This document shows, in pieces, positions 36,954 to 45,270 of a stretch of 64,000 nucleotides of DNA. The notes beneath the pieces were generated by a model. It was not told the origin of the DNA. It saw nothing but the letters and a program-made list of their open reading frames with translations, and ran no database searches. Within the stretch, counting starts at the first letter, position 1; every line of letters begins with the position of its first letter. The stretch covers positions 1 to 64,000 of the forward strand of contig NZ_LSGW01000088.1 of assembly GCF_001643305.1 (NCBI RefSeq), read 5' to 3'. The position numbers and the translations under genes are program-made. Origin of the DNA: Aeromonas salmonicida subsp. salmonicida. Its GTDB lineage: Bacteria; Pseudomonadota; Gammaproteobacteria; Enterobacterales; Aeromonadaceae.

Positions 36954-37323
36954 GTTTACCCATCAATTTGCCAAGTTGCTGGGAAAACGCCTGGGGCTGG
37001 CTCTCGTCCAGCGGCGTATCCAGGCGATAGAGAAAATTGACCTGCTGCGGTGTCACCCCGATCAACAACTGCTGTTCACCCACTTTGACTACCAGCAGCT
37101 TCTCTTTATAACCCACCGGCAGGCTGGCGATGACACGCATCTGACCGCCCCCCATGGCGTTGGCTATCTTGCTCTTCTTGAGCAGAAAGCCCAGCACCAG
37201 GATGAGGCCGATCACCATCAGGCTGGAGAGCAACCAGGAGGTGAGGCTGGGAGGATTGGCTCCCGCCCCCGGATTGGCCAGTACAGGGCAGGACAACAAG
37301 AGTAACGGGAGCGCGCGGATCAT
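36940..37323 (-). CDS. fliO: Flagellar assembly protein FliO
   Basis: 127-residue membrane protein that helps assemble the FliP ring. An N-terminal hydrophobic segment is followed by a membrane helix ([19 protein letters not shown], about 35-53) and a cytoplasmic FliO domain ([29 protein letters not shown]). The ATG at 37323 overlaps, as ATGA, the stop of a 22-codon mini-ORF that in turn overlaps the fliN stop. FliO translation is therefore likely coupled to fliN through the mini-ORF. Confidence 0.92.
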   Translation of the reverse strand: MIRALPLLLLSCPVLANPGAGANPPSLTSWLLSSLMVIGLILVLGFLLKKSKIANAMGGGQMRVIASLPVGYKEKLLVVKVGEQQLLIGVTPQQVNFLYRLDTPLDESQPQAFSQQLGKLMGKHEKS

Positions 37324-37388
37324 GTGAGTTTCTGGATCCTGTCGGCCTGAGTGATGATGACATCGGTCAGCGCAATGGTGCTGGTCAT
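37320..37388 (-). CDS. 22-codon coupling mini-ORF between fliN and fliO, partial fliN duplicate
   Basis: A 22-residue open frame whose ATG overlaps the fliN stop (ATGA) and whose stop overlaps the fliO ATG (ATGA). Its peptide contains LTDVI and DRIQKL, echoing the FliN C-terminus LTDVISQIERIKKLK. The DNA shares an exact 16-base stretch (CTGACCGATGTCATCA) and a near-identical AGGATC-AGAAACTCA block with the end of fliN. It looks like an old tandem duplication of about 50 bases that now works as a translational relay. Whether the peptide itself matters is unknown. Confidence 0.6.
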   Translation of the reverse strand: MTSTIALTDVIITQADRIQKLT

Positions 37389-37750
37389 TTGAGTTTCTTG
37401 ATCCTTTCAATCTGGCTGATGACATCGGTCAGACGGATACCGAACTTGTCGTTCACTACCACCACTTCACCGTGGGCGATCAGGGTGCCATTGACCAGCA
37501 CGTCCAGCGGCTCACCCGCCACCCGATCCAGCTCCACCACAGAGCCCTGGTTCAGTTGCAGCAAGTTGCGGATGCTGATCTGGCTGCGGCCCACTTCCAT
37601 GGCGATGGTGACCGGAATATCCAGAATGGTGTCGAGTTTGCGCCGCTCCTCGGCACTGATGGGGGCGTCATCGGTGAGCTCCTCAAGGGGAGCGGGTTTG
37701 GCTTCGGCAATCACCTGCTCTTCCAGTGCGGCTGCCCAGGCGTCCGCCAT
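37385..37750 (-). CDS. fliN: Flagellar motor switch protein FliN
   Basis: 121-residue C-ring protein. A short N-terminal helix is followed by the SpoA domain: LDTILDIPVTIAMEVGRSQISIRNLLQLNQGSVVELDRVAGEPLDVLVNG and GEVVVVNDKFGIRLTDVIS. It binds CheY-P with FliM and recruits FliH to the export apparatus. Its 3' end is partly duplicated just downstream. Confidence 0.96.
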   Translation of the reverse strand: MADAWAAALEEQVIAEAKPAPLEELTDDAPISAEERRKLDTILDIPVTIAMEVGRSQISIRNLLQLNQGSVVELDRVAGEPLDVLVNGTLIAHGEVVVVNDKFGIRLTDVISQIERIKKLK

Positions 37751-37812
37751 CAGTTCCGCTCATCTTGCTTCCTTATGCTAATTCGTGACCATCTGTCGTG
37801 ACAGACTGTCGA

Positions 37813-38883
37813 TTATCGCTGTTGATCTTCGATGCTGCGCTCGAGCTCTTCCAGCTCGGCCTCACCATCGATACGTATGCCGCCCCGGGTCACCAGATGC
37901 ATCTCTGTCTTGACCCCTTCAGGGCGCTTGAGTTTGTCGGTAATCTTGAGGGCCACGTTATCCTTGGTCCGCCCCATCTTGGCATGGAAGGTGGGCAAAT
38001 CTTCCACATAGACCAGCAGGTTCTCAGGCATCTCCACCGGGATTATGTCGCCGGGCTTGAGCTCCATCAGCTCGCGCAGTGTCAGATCCGTCTCCAGCAG
38101 CTTGGCTCGGAGCTCGACCTTGACGTCCATGATCTCGTCGCGCAGCGCCTTGCTCCAGCGTACATCCGTGTCCCCCTTGTCGCTCTGCACACCGGCATCC
38201 AGCAGTTCGCGGATGGGCTCCAGCATGGAGTAAGGCATGGCCACGTGAAAATCACCGCCGCCCCCATCGAGCTCGATGTGGAAGGAGCTCACCACTATCA
38301 CCTCGGTGGGACTGACGATGTTGGCCATGGCAGGGTTCACCTCGGAGTCGAGGTATTCGAAGCCCACATCCATGACGGGGGCCCAGGCGTCCTTGTAATC
38401 CTCGAACACCAGCTTGAGCAGCATCTGTATGATGCGGCGCTCGGTGGGCGTGAACTCGCGACCCTCGATCTTGGCGTGGTAGCGACCATCGCCGCCAAAG
38501 AAGTTTTCCACCAGGATGAAGACCAGTCGGGCCTCCATGGTGATGAGTGCCGTGCCCTTGAGCGGACGGAAACGCACCATGTTCAGGCTGGTCGGCACAA
38601 ACAGTGTGTGTACGTATTCGCCGAATTTGAGCATCTGCACGCCGTTGATGGAAACCTCGGCGGTACGGCGCATCATGTTGAACAGGCTGATCCGCATGTG
38701 ACGGGCAAAGCGCTCGTTCACCAGCTCCAGGGTCGGCATACGGCCACGGACGATGCGGTCCTGGGAGGAGAAGTCAAACTGGGCAACACCGGGATCCCCC
38801 GCTGCGCCTATCTCTTCCTCTTCGACATCATCGACACCGTGCAAGAGGGCATCAATTTCGTCCTGACTTAACAGATCGCTCAC
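37813..38883 (-). CDS. fliM: Flagellar motor switch protein FliM
   Basis: 356-residue C-ring protein. The N-terminal CheY-P binding motif LLSQDEIDALLHG (residues 4-16) is intact; the middle domain (with GGG-type motif GDGRYHAKIEGREFTPTERRII) contacts FliG, and the SpoA domain is C-terminal. The start is GTG with AGGG six bases upstream. It follows fliL by ten bases. Confidence 0.96.
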   Translation of the reverse strand: MSDLLSQDEIDALLHGVDDVEEEEIGAAGDPGVAQFDFSSQDRIVRGRMPTLELVNERFARHMRISLFNMMRRTAEVSINGVQMLKFGEYVHTLFVPTSLNMVRFRPLKGTALITMEARLVFILVENFFGGDGRYHAKIEGREFTPTERRIIQMLLKLVFEDYKDAWAPVMDVGFEYLDSEVNPAMANIVSPTEVIVVSSFHIELDGGGGDFHVAMPYSMLEPIRELLDAGVQSDKGDTDVRWSKALRDEIMDVKVELRAKLLETDLTLRELMELKPGDIIPVEMPENLLVYVEDLPTFHAKMGRTKDNVALKITDKLKRPEGVKTEMHLVTRGGIRIDGEAELEELERSIEDQQR

Positions 38884-38892
38884 GCTTCACCC

Positions 38893-39411
38893 TTATTGCA
38901 TTACAAAGCCGGTAAACAGCACTTGTTCGATAACGGGGGAAGAGACCAGGTCACCCAGTACCCGACGGCACTCTTCCAGTGAATCCTTGCGCAGCTTCTC
39001 CTTGCCTTCGAAGGTCATCAGCTGCTCGCTGGTGGCGGCACTGAAAATCCGCAGCAAGGTGCCTTCAATCAGGGGGATATTTTGCTTGGCCAGGTTCTCG
39101 TCGGCGGTGCCACGCACCATCAGCTGCACCTTGATCTTCACCAGCCGATCCCGCTGCCCGCCCGAGACGTTGAACACGAAGGGACGCGGCATGCCCACAT
39201 AGAGCGAAGGTTTCGGTGCCGTATCTTTCGGCTTGGCATCTGCCCCCTCGGCAGCAGCATCCGCAGCCGGCTTGTCAGAGCCGGAGAGCATGAACCAGGC
39301 ACCAGCACCGCCACCCGCCAGCACTATCACTGCCAGGGCGATGATCATGATCAGCTTCTTTTTCTTGCCTGCCGCCGGATCTTTAAGCGTCAGTTCGTTG
39401 TCATCTGCCAT
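38893..39411 (-). CDS. fliL: Flagellar basal body-associated protein FliL
   Basis: 172-residue membrane protein that forms rings around stator units and supports torque. One membrane helix (KLIMIIALAVIVLAGGGAGAWFML) is followed by an Ala/Asp linker and the periplasmic stomatin-like domain with YVGMPRPFVFNVSGGQRDRLVKIKVQLMVRG. The C-terminus ends VLFTGFVMQ as in the family. Confidence 0.93.
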   Translation of the reverse strand: MADDNELTLKDPAAGKKKKLIMIIALAVIVLAGGGAGAWFMLSGSDKPAADAAAEGADAKPKDTAPKPSLYVGMPRPFVFNVSGGQRDRLVKIKVQLMVRGTADENLAKQNIPLIEGTLLRIFSAATSEQLMTFEGKEKLRKDSLEECRRVLGDLVSSPVIEQVLFTGFVMQ

Positions 39412-39468
39412 CCCTTGTCCACCCTAGTCTCAAACTTGTTCGATATCATAAACTTACTCAGGCTGGCA

Positions 39469-41388
39469 TCAAGCATAGAAATCAATTCCGGCGTCGTTTG
39501 TCGATTCCATCGACAAACGACTACCTGCCGCCGTGACCTCTGCCTCAGTTTGGCCTGTTTCAGAAAACGATCCGCTGCCATGTTGACCTGACTGGCCCTG
39601 GCCGGAAAAAGCGGACTGTCCCTGAGACTGCTGCTGTGGCTGTTGTTGTACCAGAGTCTGACCAAGCTGGATGCCCTGTCCGGCCAGCATATCACGCAGG
39701 CGGGGCATGGCTTGCTCCAGCATTTCGCGAGTCTGCCCATGCTGCACCACAAAGTGCACGTTGGCTTGGTTGTCGGATCCCATCTGGATCTGGATTTTCA
39801 TCTTGCCAAGACCCAGGGGATCGAGCTGGATCTCCGCCTGCTGCAACTTGTCCGTCAGCATCAGGTTTACCTTCTGATGCAACTGGGCAGGGGTCTCCGG
39901 ACTGGCCAGCTTGAGGTGAGCCAAATGCTGGGGATCCCGCCGCGCCGATATGTCGGTGGTCGGCTTGCTGTCATTGTTCACGGCCTGGGGCTGACTGTTC
40001 TGCTGCACCTGCTGGCTGTGGTTGTTGTCCTGGGTAGTAGACTCTGTGCCCAGAGCGCTGTTTCTGCCAAGCTCGGCCACCTTCTGCTTCACATCCAGTT
40101 TGACGTCCGCCTTGGTATTGGGCGAATCACTGGCTTCCATCTGCTTGAGACCGGCCGACAAGGCGTTCAATGATGCTTGCGGCCCTTGTGATTCACTGCT
40201 GGCCAGCGCCTGTTGCGGCGCCGTCAATACGGGCTCGGCAGCTTGTGCAACCGGTGTCGTCTGAGCGGCTGTCGCCATGCTGGATACAACAGCCTGGCTA
40301 TCTGATTTGGCGGCAGGGGCAACCTTGGCTTCCTCACCCTCTTCAGTGACAGCCTGGGTCTGTGCGGCATCGGTCGAGGTTGCGGTGCCACTGTCGGCCC
40401 GGCCCAATCCCTCTTCAAACGCCCTGGTGGCACCCGCCTGAGCAGGCACGACCTGATTCATGGTGTGCAGGGGAGATGGCTTTTCAGCCCCCTCCTTGTG
40501 ACCCATAGAGTGGATGGCGGATTTGGAGCTGCCATCAACCTCGACAGGATTGTTCCCCTCGCCTTTGGCAACCTTTTCCACCGCTTCGGTCGGCAACACC
40601 TTGCTCAGCAAGGCGGTCCGTCCAGCACCGGAAAGTGCGGCCTTGCCGCCCTTGTCGGCACTCGCCGTGTCTTTGCCCTTTTCATCACCCTTCAGCTCAG
40701 CCGCCATGGCAGCGAACATATCCCCATCCACGGCTTCGGTGGCGGGCGTTTCATCGTTTGCAGCCGCGGCCCCTGTATCCGCTCCCTTGAGCAGGCTGGC
40801 CACCTGTTGCGCCAGCAAGGCGGCGTCTCTGGACGCGGCCTGCTTGCCATCACCTTGTTTGCCGTCAAGCGCCAGCGCATCGGCAGATGCAGTGGCCTCA
40901 TCTTCTTGCGGCAACATATTGCCGTCACCTTCCAAAACCGGGGCAAGATTGAGAACGACGGGGGAGACGAGACTGGTATCCTGCTTGAGGGCGTCTTGCA
41001 GACGCTGCAAGAAATCAATGGGAGAGGCACTGCTCTCAGCCTCGTCCATTTTCTTCTCCTTGTCGTCCGTGGCGGCCGTCTCCCCTGTGGAATCCGCCAA
41101 AGATTTGGCATCACCATGCTTGCGACCTTCCCCCTTGTCAGTGACTACCGCCTCCTTGGCGAGCGGATCGGGGGCGACTTGCTCACCGGCAGCCACTTTG
41201 CTGCCCTGCCTGGCACCCGTTGCCTTATCCGCCTGCTGAGCCTTGACCATCTCCTCGGAAAAGCCCCCCTTCAGATCGCTCTGCGAGGACTGATCACCTT
41301 TATCGGACGATGAGATGAGCGACACGTTTTTATCGGCAGAGGGCGCAGCCGAAGCGGAGGGGGTATTGGTTAACAGTGTCTGCATCAT
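39469..41388 (-). CDS. fliK: Flagellar hook-length control protein FliK
   Basis: 639-residue secreted ruler that measures the hook and triggers the FlhB specificity switch. Most of it is low-complexity, Ala/Asp/Lys-rich ruler sequence. The conserved C-terminal domain (about 500-600) has LTDKLQQAEIQLDPLGLGKMKIQIQMGSDNQANVHFVVQHGQTREML, followed by a Gln-rich tail. The ATG at 41388 has GGGA eight bases upstream. A sigma-54 promoter overlaps the end of fliJ just upstream. Its partner FlhB is shortened in this genome. Confidence 0.93.
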   Translation of the reverse strand: MMQTLLTNTPSASAAPSADKNVSLISSSDKGDQSSQSDLKGGFSEEMVKAQQADKATGARQGSKVAAGEQVAPDPLAKEAVVTDKGEGRKHGDAKSLADSTGETAATDDKEKKMDEAESSASPIDFLQRLQDALKQDTSLVSPVVLNLAPVLEGDGNMLPQEDEATASADALALDGKQGDGKQAASRDAALLAQQVASLLKGADTGAAAANDETPATEAVDGDMFAAMAAELKGDEKGKDTASADKGGKAALSGAGRTALLSKVLPTEAVEKVAKGEGNNPVEVDGSSKSAIHSMGHKEGAEKPSPLHTMNQVVPAQAGATRAFEEGLGRADSGTATSTDAAQTQAVTEEGEEAKVAPAAKSDSQAVVSSMATAAQTTPVAQAAEPVLTAPQQALASSESQGPQASLNALSAGLKQMEASDSPNTKADVKLDVKQKVAELGRNSALGTESTTQDNNHSQQVQQNSQPQAVNNDSKPTTDISARRDPQHLAHLKLASPETPAQLHQKVNLMLTDKLQQAEIQLDPLGLGKMKIQIQMGSDNQANVHFVVQHGQTREMLEQAMPRLRDMLAGQGIQLGQTLVQQQPQQQSQGQSAFSGQGQSGQHGSGSFSETGQTEAEVTAAGSRLSMESTNDAGIDFYA

Positions 41389-41474
41389 GATGAAGGTCCC
41401 TGACGGCAATCGGGTTAGGGTGCAGCCCTCACGCGAAAGAGAGGGGTGAGGCGCACACTGGATGGCCAGAATAA

Positions 41475-41490
41475 AGCAAGTTACAGGCCA
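41475..41490 (-). promoter_or_regulatory. Sigma-54 promoter upstream of fliK
   Basis: On the minus strand TGGCCTGTAACTTGCT keeps GG and GC ten bases apart and matches TGGC...TTGCT. It overlaps the last codons of fliJ and would give a leader of about 75 bases before fliK. Confidence 0.75.
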
Positions 41491-41921
41491 GAATGATGAA
41501 AACGGCGCAGCATGGCGTACTCATCCAGCATCTTCTGCTCCTGACGCTGAGCCTTCTGCTGCTCACGCCCGGCCTGCTTGGCCAGCAACAACTCTACCGC
41601 CTTGCGCCTCTGCTGGGCAGACAGCCACTCTTGCCGTCGCAGTTCCAGCGCCTGACGCACTTGCCTCACCCCTTCATACTGCTGGGTAGCCGCCTGTTCG
41701 AGCTTGCTGATAAAAGCGTGATACTGGGCATTCTGCTGGGCACCTATGCCCTGCAAGCCACGGTCGGTCCACTGTTGGTGGTAAATCTGGCGGTACTGAT
41801 TGAGCGCTTCCTGCTGCTCCATGAAGATTTTCAGATCCTGCTGGGCCTTGGCCAGTGCCAACCCTGCCTGCTGTTCGGCCTCAAGCAACCGCTCGGACAA
41901 CATCACCAACCCTTTACTCAT
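41481..41921 (-). CDS. fliJ: Flagellar export protein FliJ
   Basis: 146-residue coiled-coil protein that sits in the FliI hexamer like the gamma subunit of F1-ATPase and helps energise export. It is almost wholly helical and Gln/Glu/Arg-rich (for example QQEALNQYRQIYHQQWTDRGLQGIGAQQNAQYHAFISKLE). It follows fliI and ends under the fliK promoter. Confidence 0.92.
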   Translation of the reverse strand: MSKGLVMLSERLLEAEQQAGLALAKAQQDLKIFMEQQEALNQYRQIYHQQWTDRGLQGIGAQQNAQYHAFISKLEQAATQQYEGVRQVRQALELRRQEWLSAQQRRKAVELLLAKQAGREQQKAQRQEQKMLDEYAMLRRFHHSGL

Positions 41922-41947
41922 GAGCGCGCTCCACCCTTACTACATCG

Positions 41948-43279
41948 TCAACGCATCAGTGGCATGGCCACCAGTTGCAGGGATTGCAGGCCCTCATCAT
42001 AGTGAATGACCTCGCGCATACCCTGTTGCAAGAACTGATCCAGATAAGGTTTGTGAACGATGGCACGGTCGATGCGAGGGTCAGACCCCTGACTGTAAGC
42101 GCCTATGGTAATGAGATCCCGGTTCTGCTGATAGAGGGAGTAAAACTGCTTTAGGGTGCGCGCCAAATCCATGTGTTCGGGTGAGGTGACCATGGGCATG
42201 ACACGACTGATGGATTTTTCGATATCGATGGCCGGATAGTGGCCTGCATCGGCCAGCTCCCGCGACAGGACTATGTGGCCGTCGAGGATGGCCCGCGCCG
42301 CATCGGCGATGGGATCCTGCAAGTCATCCCCCTCGGTCAAGACGGTGAAAAACGCCGTAATGGAGCCCTGACCATCGCTACCGTTGCCTGCTCGCTCCAC
42401 CAGCGCCGGTAATTTGGCAAAGACCGACGGCGGATAGCCCTTGGTCGCCGGCGGCTCACCCACCGCCAGTGCGATTTCCCGCTGGGCCTGGGCATAGCGG
42501 GTAAGGGAGTCCATCAGCAGCAGCACATTGAGGCCCTGATCGCGAAAATACTCGGCGATGGCGAGCGCCGTCTCGCACCCCTTGAGACGCATCAGGGGTG
42601 AGGCATCGGCCGGTGCCGCCACCACCACGGAGCGGGCTCGCCCCTCCTCCCCCAATATGTCCTCGATAAACTCTTTCACTTCCCGGCCCCGTTCACCGAT
42701 GAGGCCCACCACCACCACATCCGCCACCGAGCCGCGTGTCATCATGCCGAGCAACACGGATTTGCCGACGCCGGAACCGGCAAACAGTCCCATCCGCTGG
42801 CCCTGCCCTACCGTCAGCACGGCATTGATGGCGCGCACCCCTACGTCCATCGGCTGATGGATGGGGCGACGGGAGAGCGGGTTGATACGGTGCTGGGCAA
42901 ATTGCACCGTCTGGGACGAGAGGATGGGACCAAGCCCGTCCAGCGGCTGGCCTATGCCGTCGATGACCCGCCCAAGCAGATTCATGCCGACCGGAATGCC
43001 GTGCTCTTCGGTCATGGGCACCACACGGGCACCAGGAATGACCCCCTTGAGCTGTTCACTTGGCATCAGGAACAGGCGATCACCAGAAAAGCCCACCACC
43101 TCGGCCTCCAACTCGCCATCCTGGGTATCGATGCGACAGAGGGCACCGATGGCCGCGCGGCAGCCAATGGCCTCCAGCGTGAGTCCCACCACCCGGGTCA
43201 ATTTACCGGCGACGGGCGGCTTGGGCGCGGTATCGCGGACCCGATACCCTTGCAACCGAGTGAGTAACGAGCCGCTCAT
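41948..43279 (-). CDS. fliI: Flagellum-specific ATPase FliI
   Basis: 443-residue F1-beta-like ATPase of the export apparatus. Walker A is [13 protein letters not shown] (about 169-181), Walker B region [37 protein letters not shown]. The N-terminal domain (1-25) is for FliH contact. AGGAGG four bases upstream marks the start. Confidence 0.96.
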   Translation of the reverse strand: MSGSLLTRLQGYRVRDTAPKPPVAGKLTRVVGLTLEAIGCRAAIGALCRIDTQDGELEAEVVGFSGDRLFLMPSEQLKGVIPGARVVPMTEEHGIPVGMNLLGRVIDGIGQPLDGLGPILSSQTVQFAQHRINPLSRRPIHQPMDVGVRAINAVLTVGQGQRMGLFAGSGVGKSVLLGMMTRGSVADVVVVGLIGERGREVKEFIEDILGEEGRARSVVVAAPADASPLMRLKGCETALAIAEYFRDQGLNVLLLMDSLTRYAQAQREIALAVGEPPATKGYPPSVFAKLPALVERAGNGSDGQGSITAFFTVLTEGDDLQDPIADAARAILDGHIVLSRELADAGHYPAIDIEKSISRVMPMVTSPEHMDLARTLKQFYSLYQQNRDLITIGAYSQGSDPRIDRAIVHKPYLDQFLQQGMREVIHYDEGLQSLQLVAMPLMR

Positions 43280-43333
43280 CTGGCCTCCTGAGAGAGAAAA
43301 AAGTCAACCGGGCCCGCTGGCGCCAGCCCGGTG

Positions 43334-44140
43334 TCAATTACTCGGCAAGTCCCGAGACGCATTGTCGCGCAAGAAACTGCGCAGCAGCTGATCGATACGC
43401 CCCTGCAGGGTCAAATCGACGCTGGAAAGCTCGGTCGCCAGTTGCAGATCACCGGGGGAGAGAGTGGGATCGCTTTGCAACCGCCAGTGGCGCTTGGCGC
43501 ACTCTTCCACCCCGAACGCCTGCTCGACCCGGGCAATGTCATCAGGATGCAGCATCAGGGTGACGCCCTGCTCGGCGGCCGGCAACAAAGCCAGCCCCTG
43601 CTTGAGCGCTTCCAGCAGGATACGGGGCGAGGTCTCTGCCTCGTGCCGCATGAGGGTGCGGGCCAGTTGCATCACCAGCGAGATGAGCTGCTGCTCTACC
43701 GCCTGATCCAGCTCATGGAGAGGATTGGCAAGGCGGTCGATCAGCGACTGCCAATGGGCCATCTGCTGTTCCACCTGCTCGCGGGCCAGAGCCAGCCCCT
43801 CCTCCTTGCCCTGCTCGAGCCCGGCCTGGTGGCCTTGTTGCAAGCCTTCCAGCTTGCCCTCCTCCAGTCCCTTGGCAAATCCGGTGGCCTGACCTTCGAC
43901 CATGCCTTCATCCCAGGCGGCCTGACGGATGGCTTCCAGCTCTTCTGCCGTTATGCTGGGGGTGGGTTCGGGAACCGGTTCTTCCACCGGCACTTCTTCT
44001 TCCTGCTGATACCAGTCGGGAGAATAACCCAGGGCATTGGTCTCGACCGCGGCCTCGACTTCCATCTCCGGCCAGCCCCACGCCTCGACCCGGGTATCAT
44101 CCCCGTCAGGGCGAACATAACCACGCAGCTTGTTGTTCAT
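43334..44140 (-). CDS. fliH: Flagellar assembly protein FliH
   Basis: 268-residue peripheral stalk-like protein that links FliI to the C-ring. The centre contains glycine-spaced helical repeats (EGQATGFAKGLEEGKLEGLQQGHQAGLEQGKEEGLALAREQ), typical of FliH, and the C-terminal domain binds FliI. The N-terminal Trp-rich region (WGWPEMEVEAAVETNALGYSPDW) should contact FlhA or FliN. Confidence 0.93.
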   Translation of the reverse strand: MNNKLRGYVRPDGDDTRVEAWGWPEMEVEAAVETNALGYSPDWYQQEEEVPVEEPVPEPTPSITAEELEAIRQAAWDEGMVEGQATGFAKGLEEGKLEGLQQGHQAGLEQGKEEGLALAREQVEQQMAHWQSLIDRLANPLHELDQAVEQQLISLVMQLARTLMRHEAETSPRILLEALKQGLALLPAAEQGVTLMLHPDDIARVEQAFGVEECAKRHWRLQSDPTLSPGDLQLATELSSVDLTLQGRIDQLLRSFLRDNASRDLPSN

Positions 44141-44208
44141 GCTTTAAATGCGCCCCTCGCCACGGTCAGATACGGGCCAACGAAACCGAACACTTGATGG
44201 TTCATGGT

Positions 44209-45270
44209 TTAGAGGAACTCCTCGCCACCACCGGCGCCCAGCATGATCTCGCCGGCATCCGCCAGACGGCGGGCGATGGAGAGGATCTCTTTCTGGGCAG
44301 CTTCCACCTCGGAGACCCGGATTGGCCCCATGGCCTCCAGATCGTCCGCCAGCATCTCGGCGGCCCGCTTGGACATGTTCTTGAAAATCTTCTCGCGCAT
44401 CTGATCGTCCGAGCCCTTGAGCGCCCGTTGCAGCAGCTCGCCCGGCACTTCCCGCAGCATGGTCTGAATGCCGCGGTCGTCCACGTCGATGAGGTTCTCG
44501 AACACGAACATCAAATCCTGGATCTGCTGGCTCATCTCTTCGTCCGACTCGCGGATGGAGTCCATCAGCTGGCCTTCGATGTTGGTATCCAGGTAGTTCA
44601 TGATGTTGGCTGCCGCCTTCAGGCCGCCCATCTTGGCTGCCTGGGCACCCGCCGCACCGGCGAACTGTTTCTCCATGATGTCGTTCAACTCTTGCAACGC
44701 CGCCGGTTGCACCTCTTCCAAGTTGGCGATCCGCATCACCAGATCCATGCGCACCTGCTCCGGGAACTGGCTCAGGATCTCGGCCGACTGCTCAGGCTCC
44801 AGATAGGACAATACGATTGTCTGGATCTGCGGGTGTTCGTTCAGGATGATGCTGGCCACCTGGCGTGCATCCATCCACTTGAGGGAGTCGAGGCCGCGGG
44901 AGCCTGAACCCAATATGATTTGATCCACCAGGTTGCTGGCTTTGTCTTCGCCAAGGGCCGCCACCAGCGCCTTGCGCACGAAGTCTTCGCTGCCGATGCC
45001 GATGTTGGTGTACTTCTGGATATCGTCGATGAATTGACGATGCACCGCCGCCACCCGATCGTGGCTGAAGTCAGACATGGAGGCCATCGACATACCGAGT
45101 CGCTGTACCTGCTTGGGCTCAAGGTGACGGAAGATCTGGGCAGCATCCTCTTCATTGAGGCTCAGCATCAATACGGCCGCCATCTCCATCCCGCTCATCT
45201 GATCCAGGATCAGGCGCTGTCCCTCGGTAATGTCATTACCGGTGACTTGGGTCTTAATTTCTTCAGGCAT
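44209..45270 (-). CDS. fliG: Flagellar motor switch protein FliG
   Basis: 353-residue C-ring protein that touches the stators and generates torque. The N-terminal domain binds FliF, the middle domain has the EHPQ motif (LNEHPQIQTIVLSYL), and the C-terminal domain carries charged residues around DDQMREKIFKNMSKRAAEMLADDLEAMGPIRVSEVE. The start overlaps the fliF end by eight bases. Confidence 0.96.
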   Translation of the reverse strand: MPEEIKTQVTGNDITEGQRLILDQMSGMEMAAVLMLSLNEEDAAQIFRHLEPKQVQRLGMSMASMSDFSHDRVAAVHRQFIDDIQKYTNIGIGSEDFVRKALVAALGEDKASNLVDQIILGSGSRGLDSLKWMDARQVASIILNEHPQIQTIVLSYLEPEQSAEILSQFPEQVRMDLVMRIANLEEVQPAALQELNDIMEKQFAGAAGAQAAKMGGLKAAANIMNYLDTNIEGQLMDSIRESDEEMSQQIQDLMFVFENLIDVDDRGIQTMLREVPGELLQRALKGSDDQMREKIFKNMSKRAAEMLADDLEAMGPIRVSEVEAAQKEILSIARRLADAGEIMLGAGGGEEFL

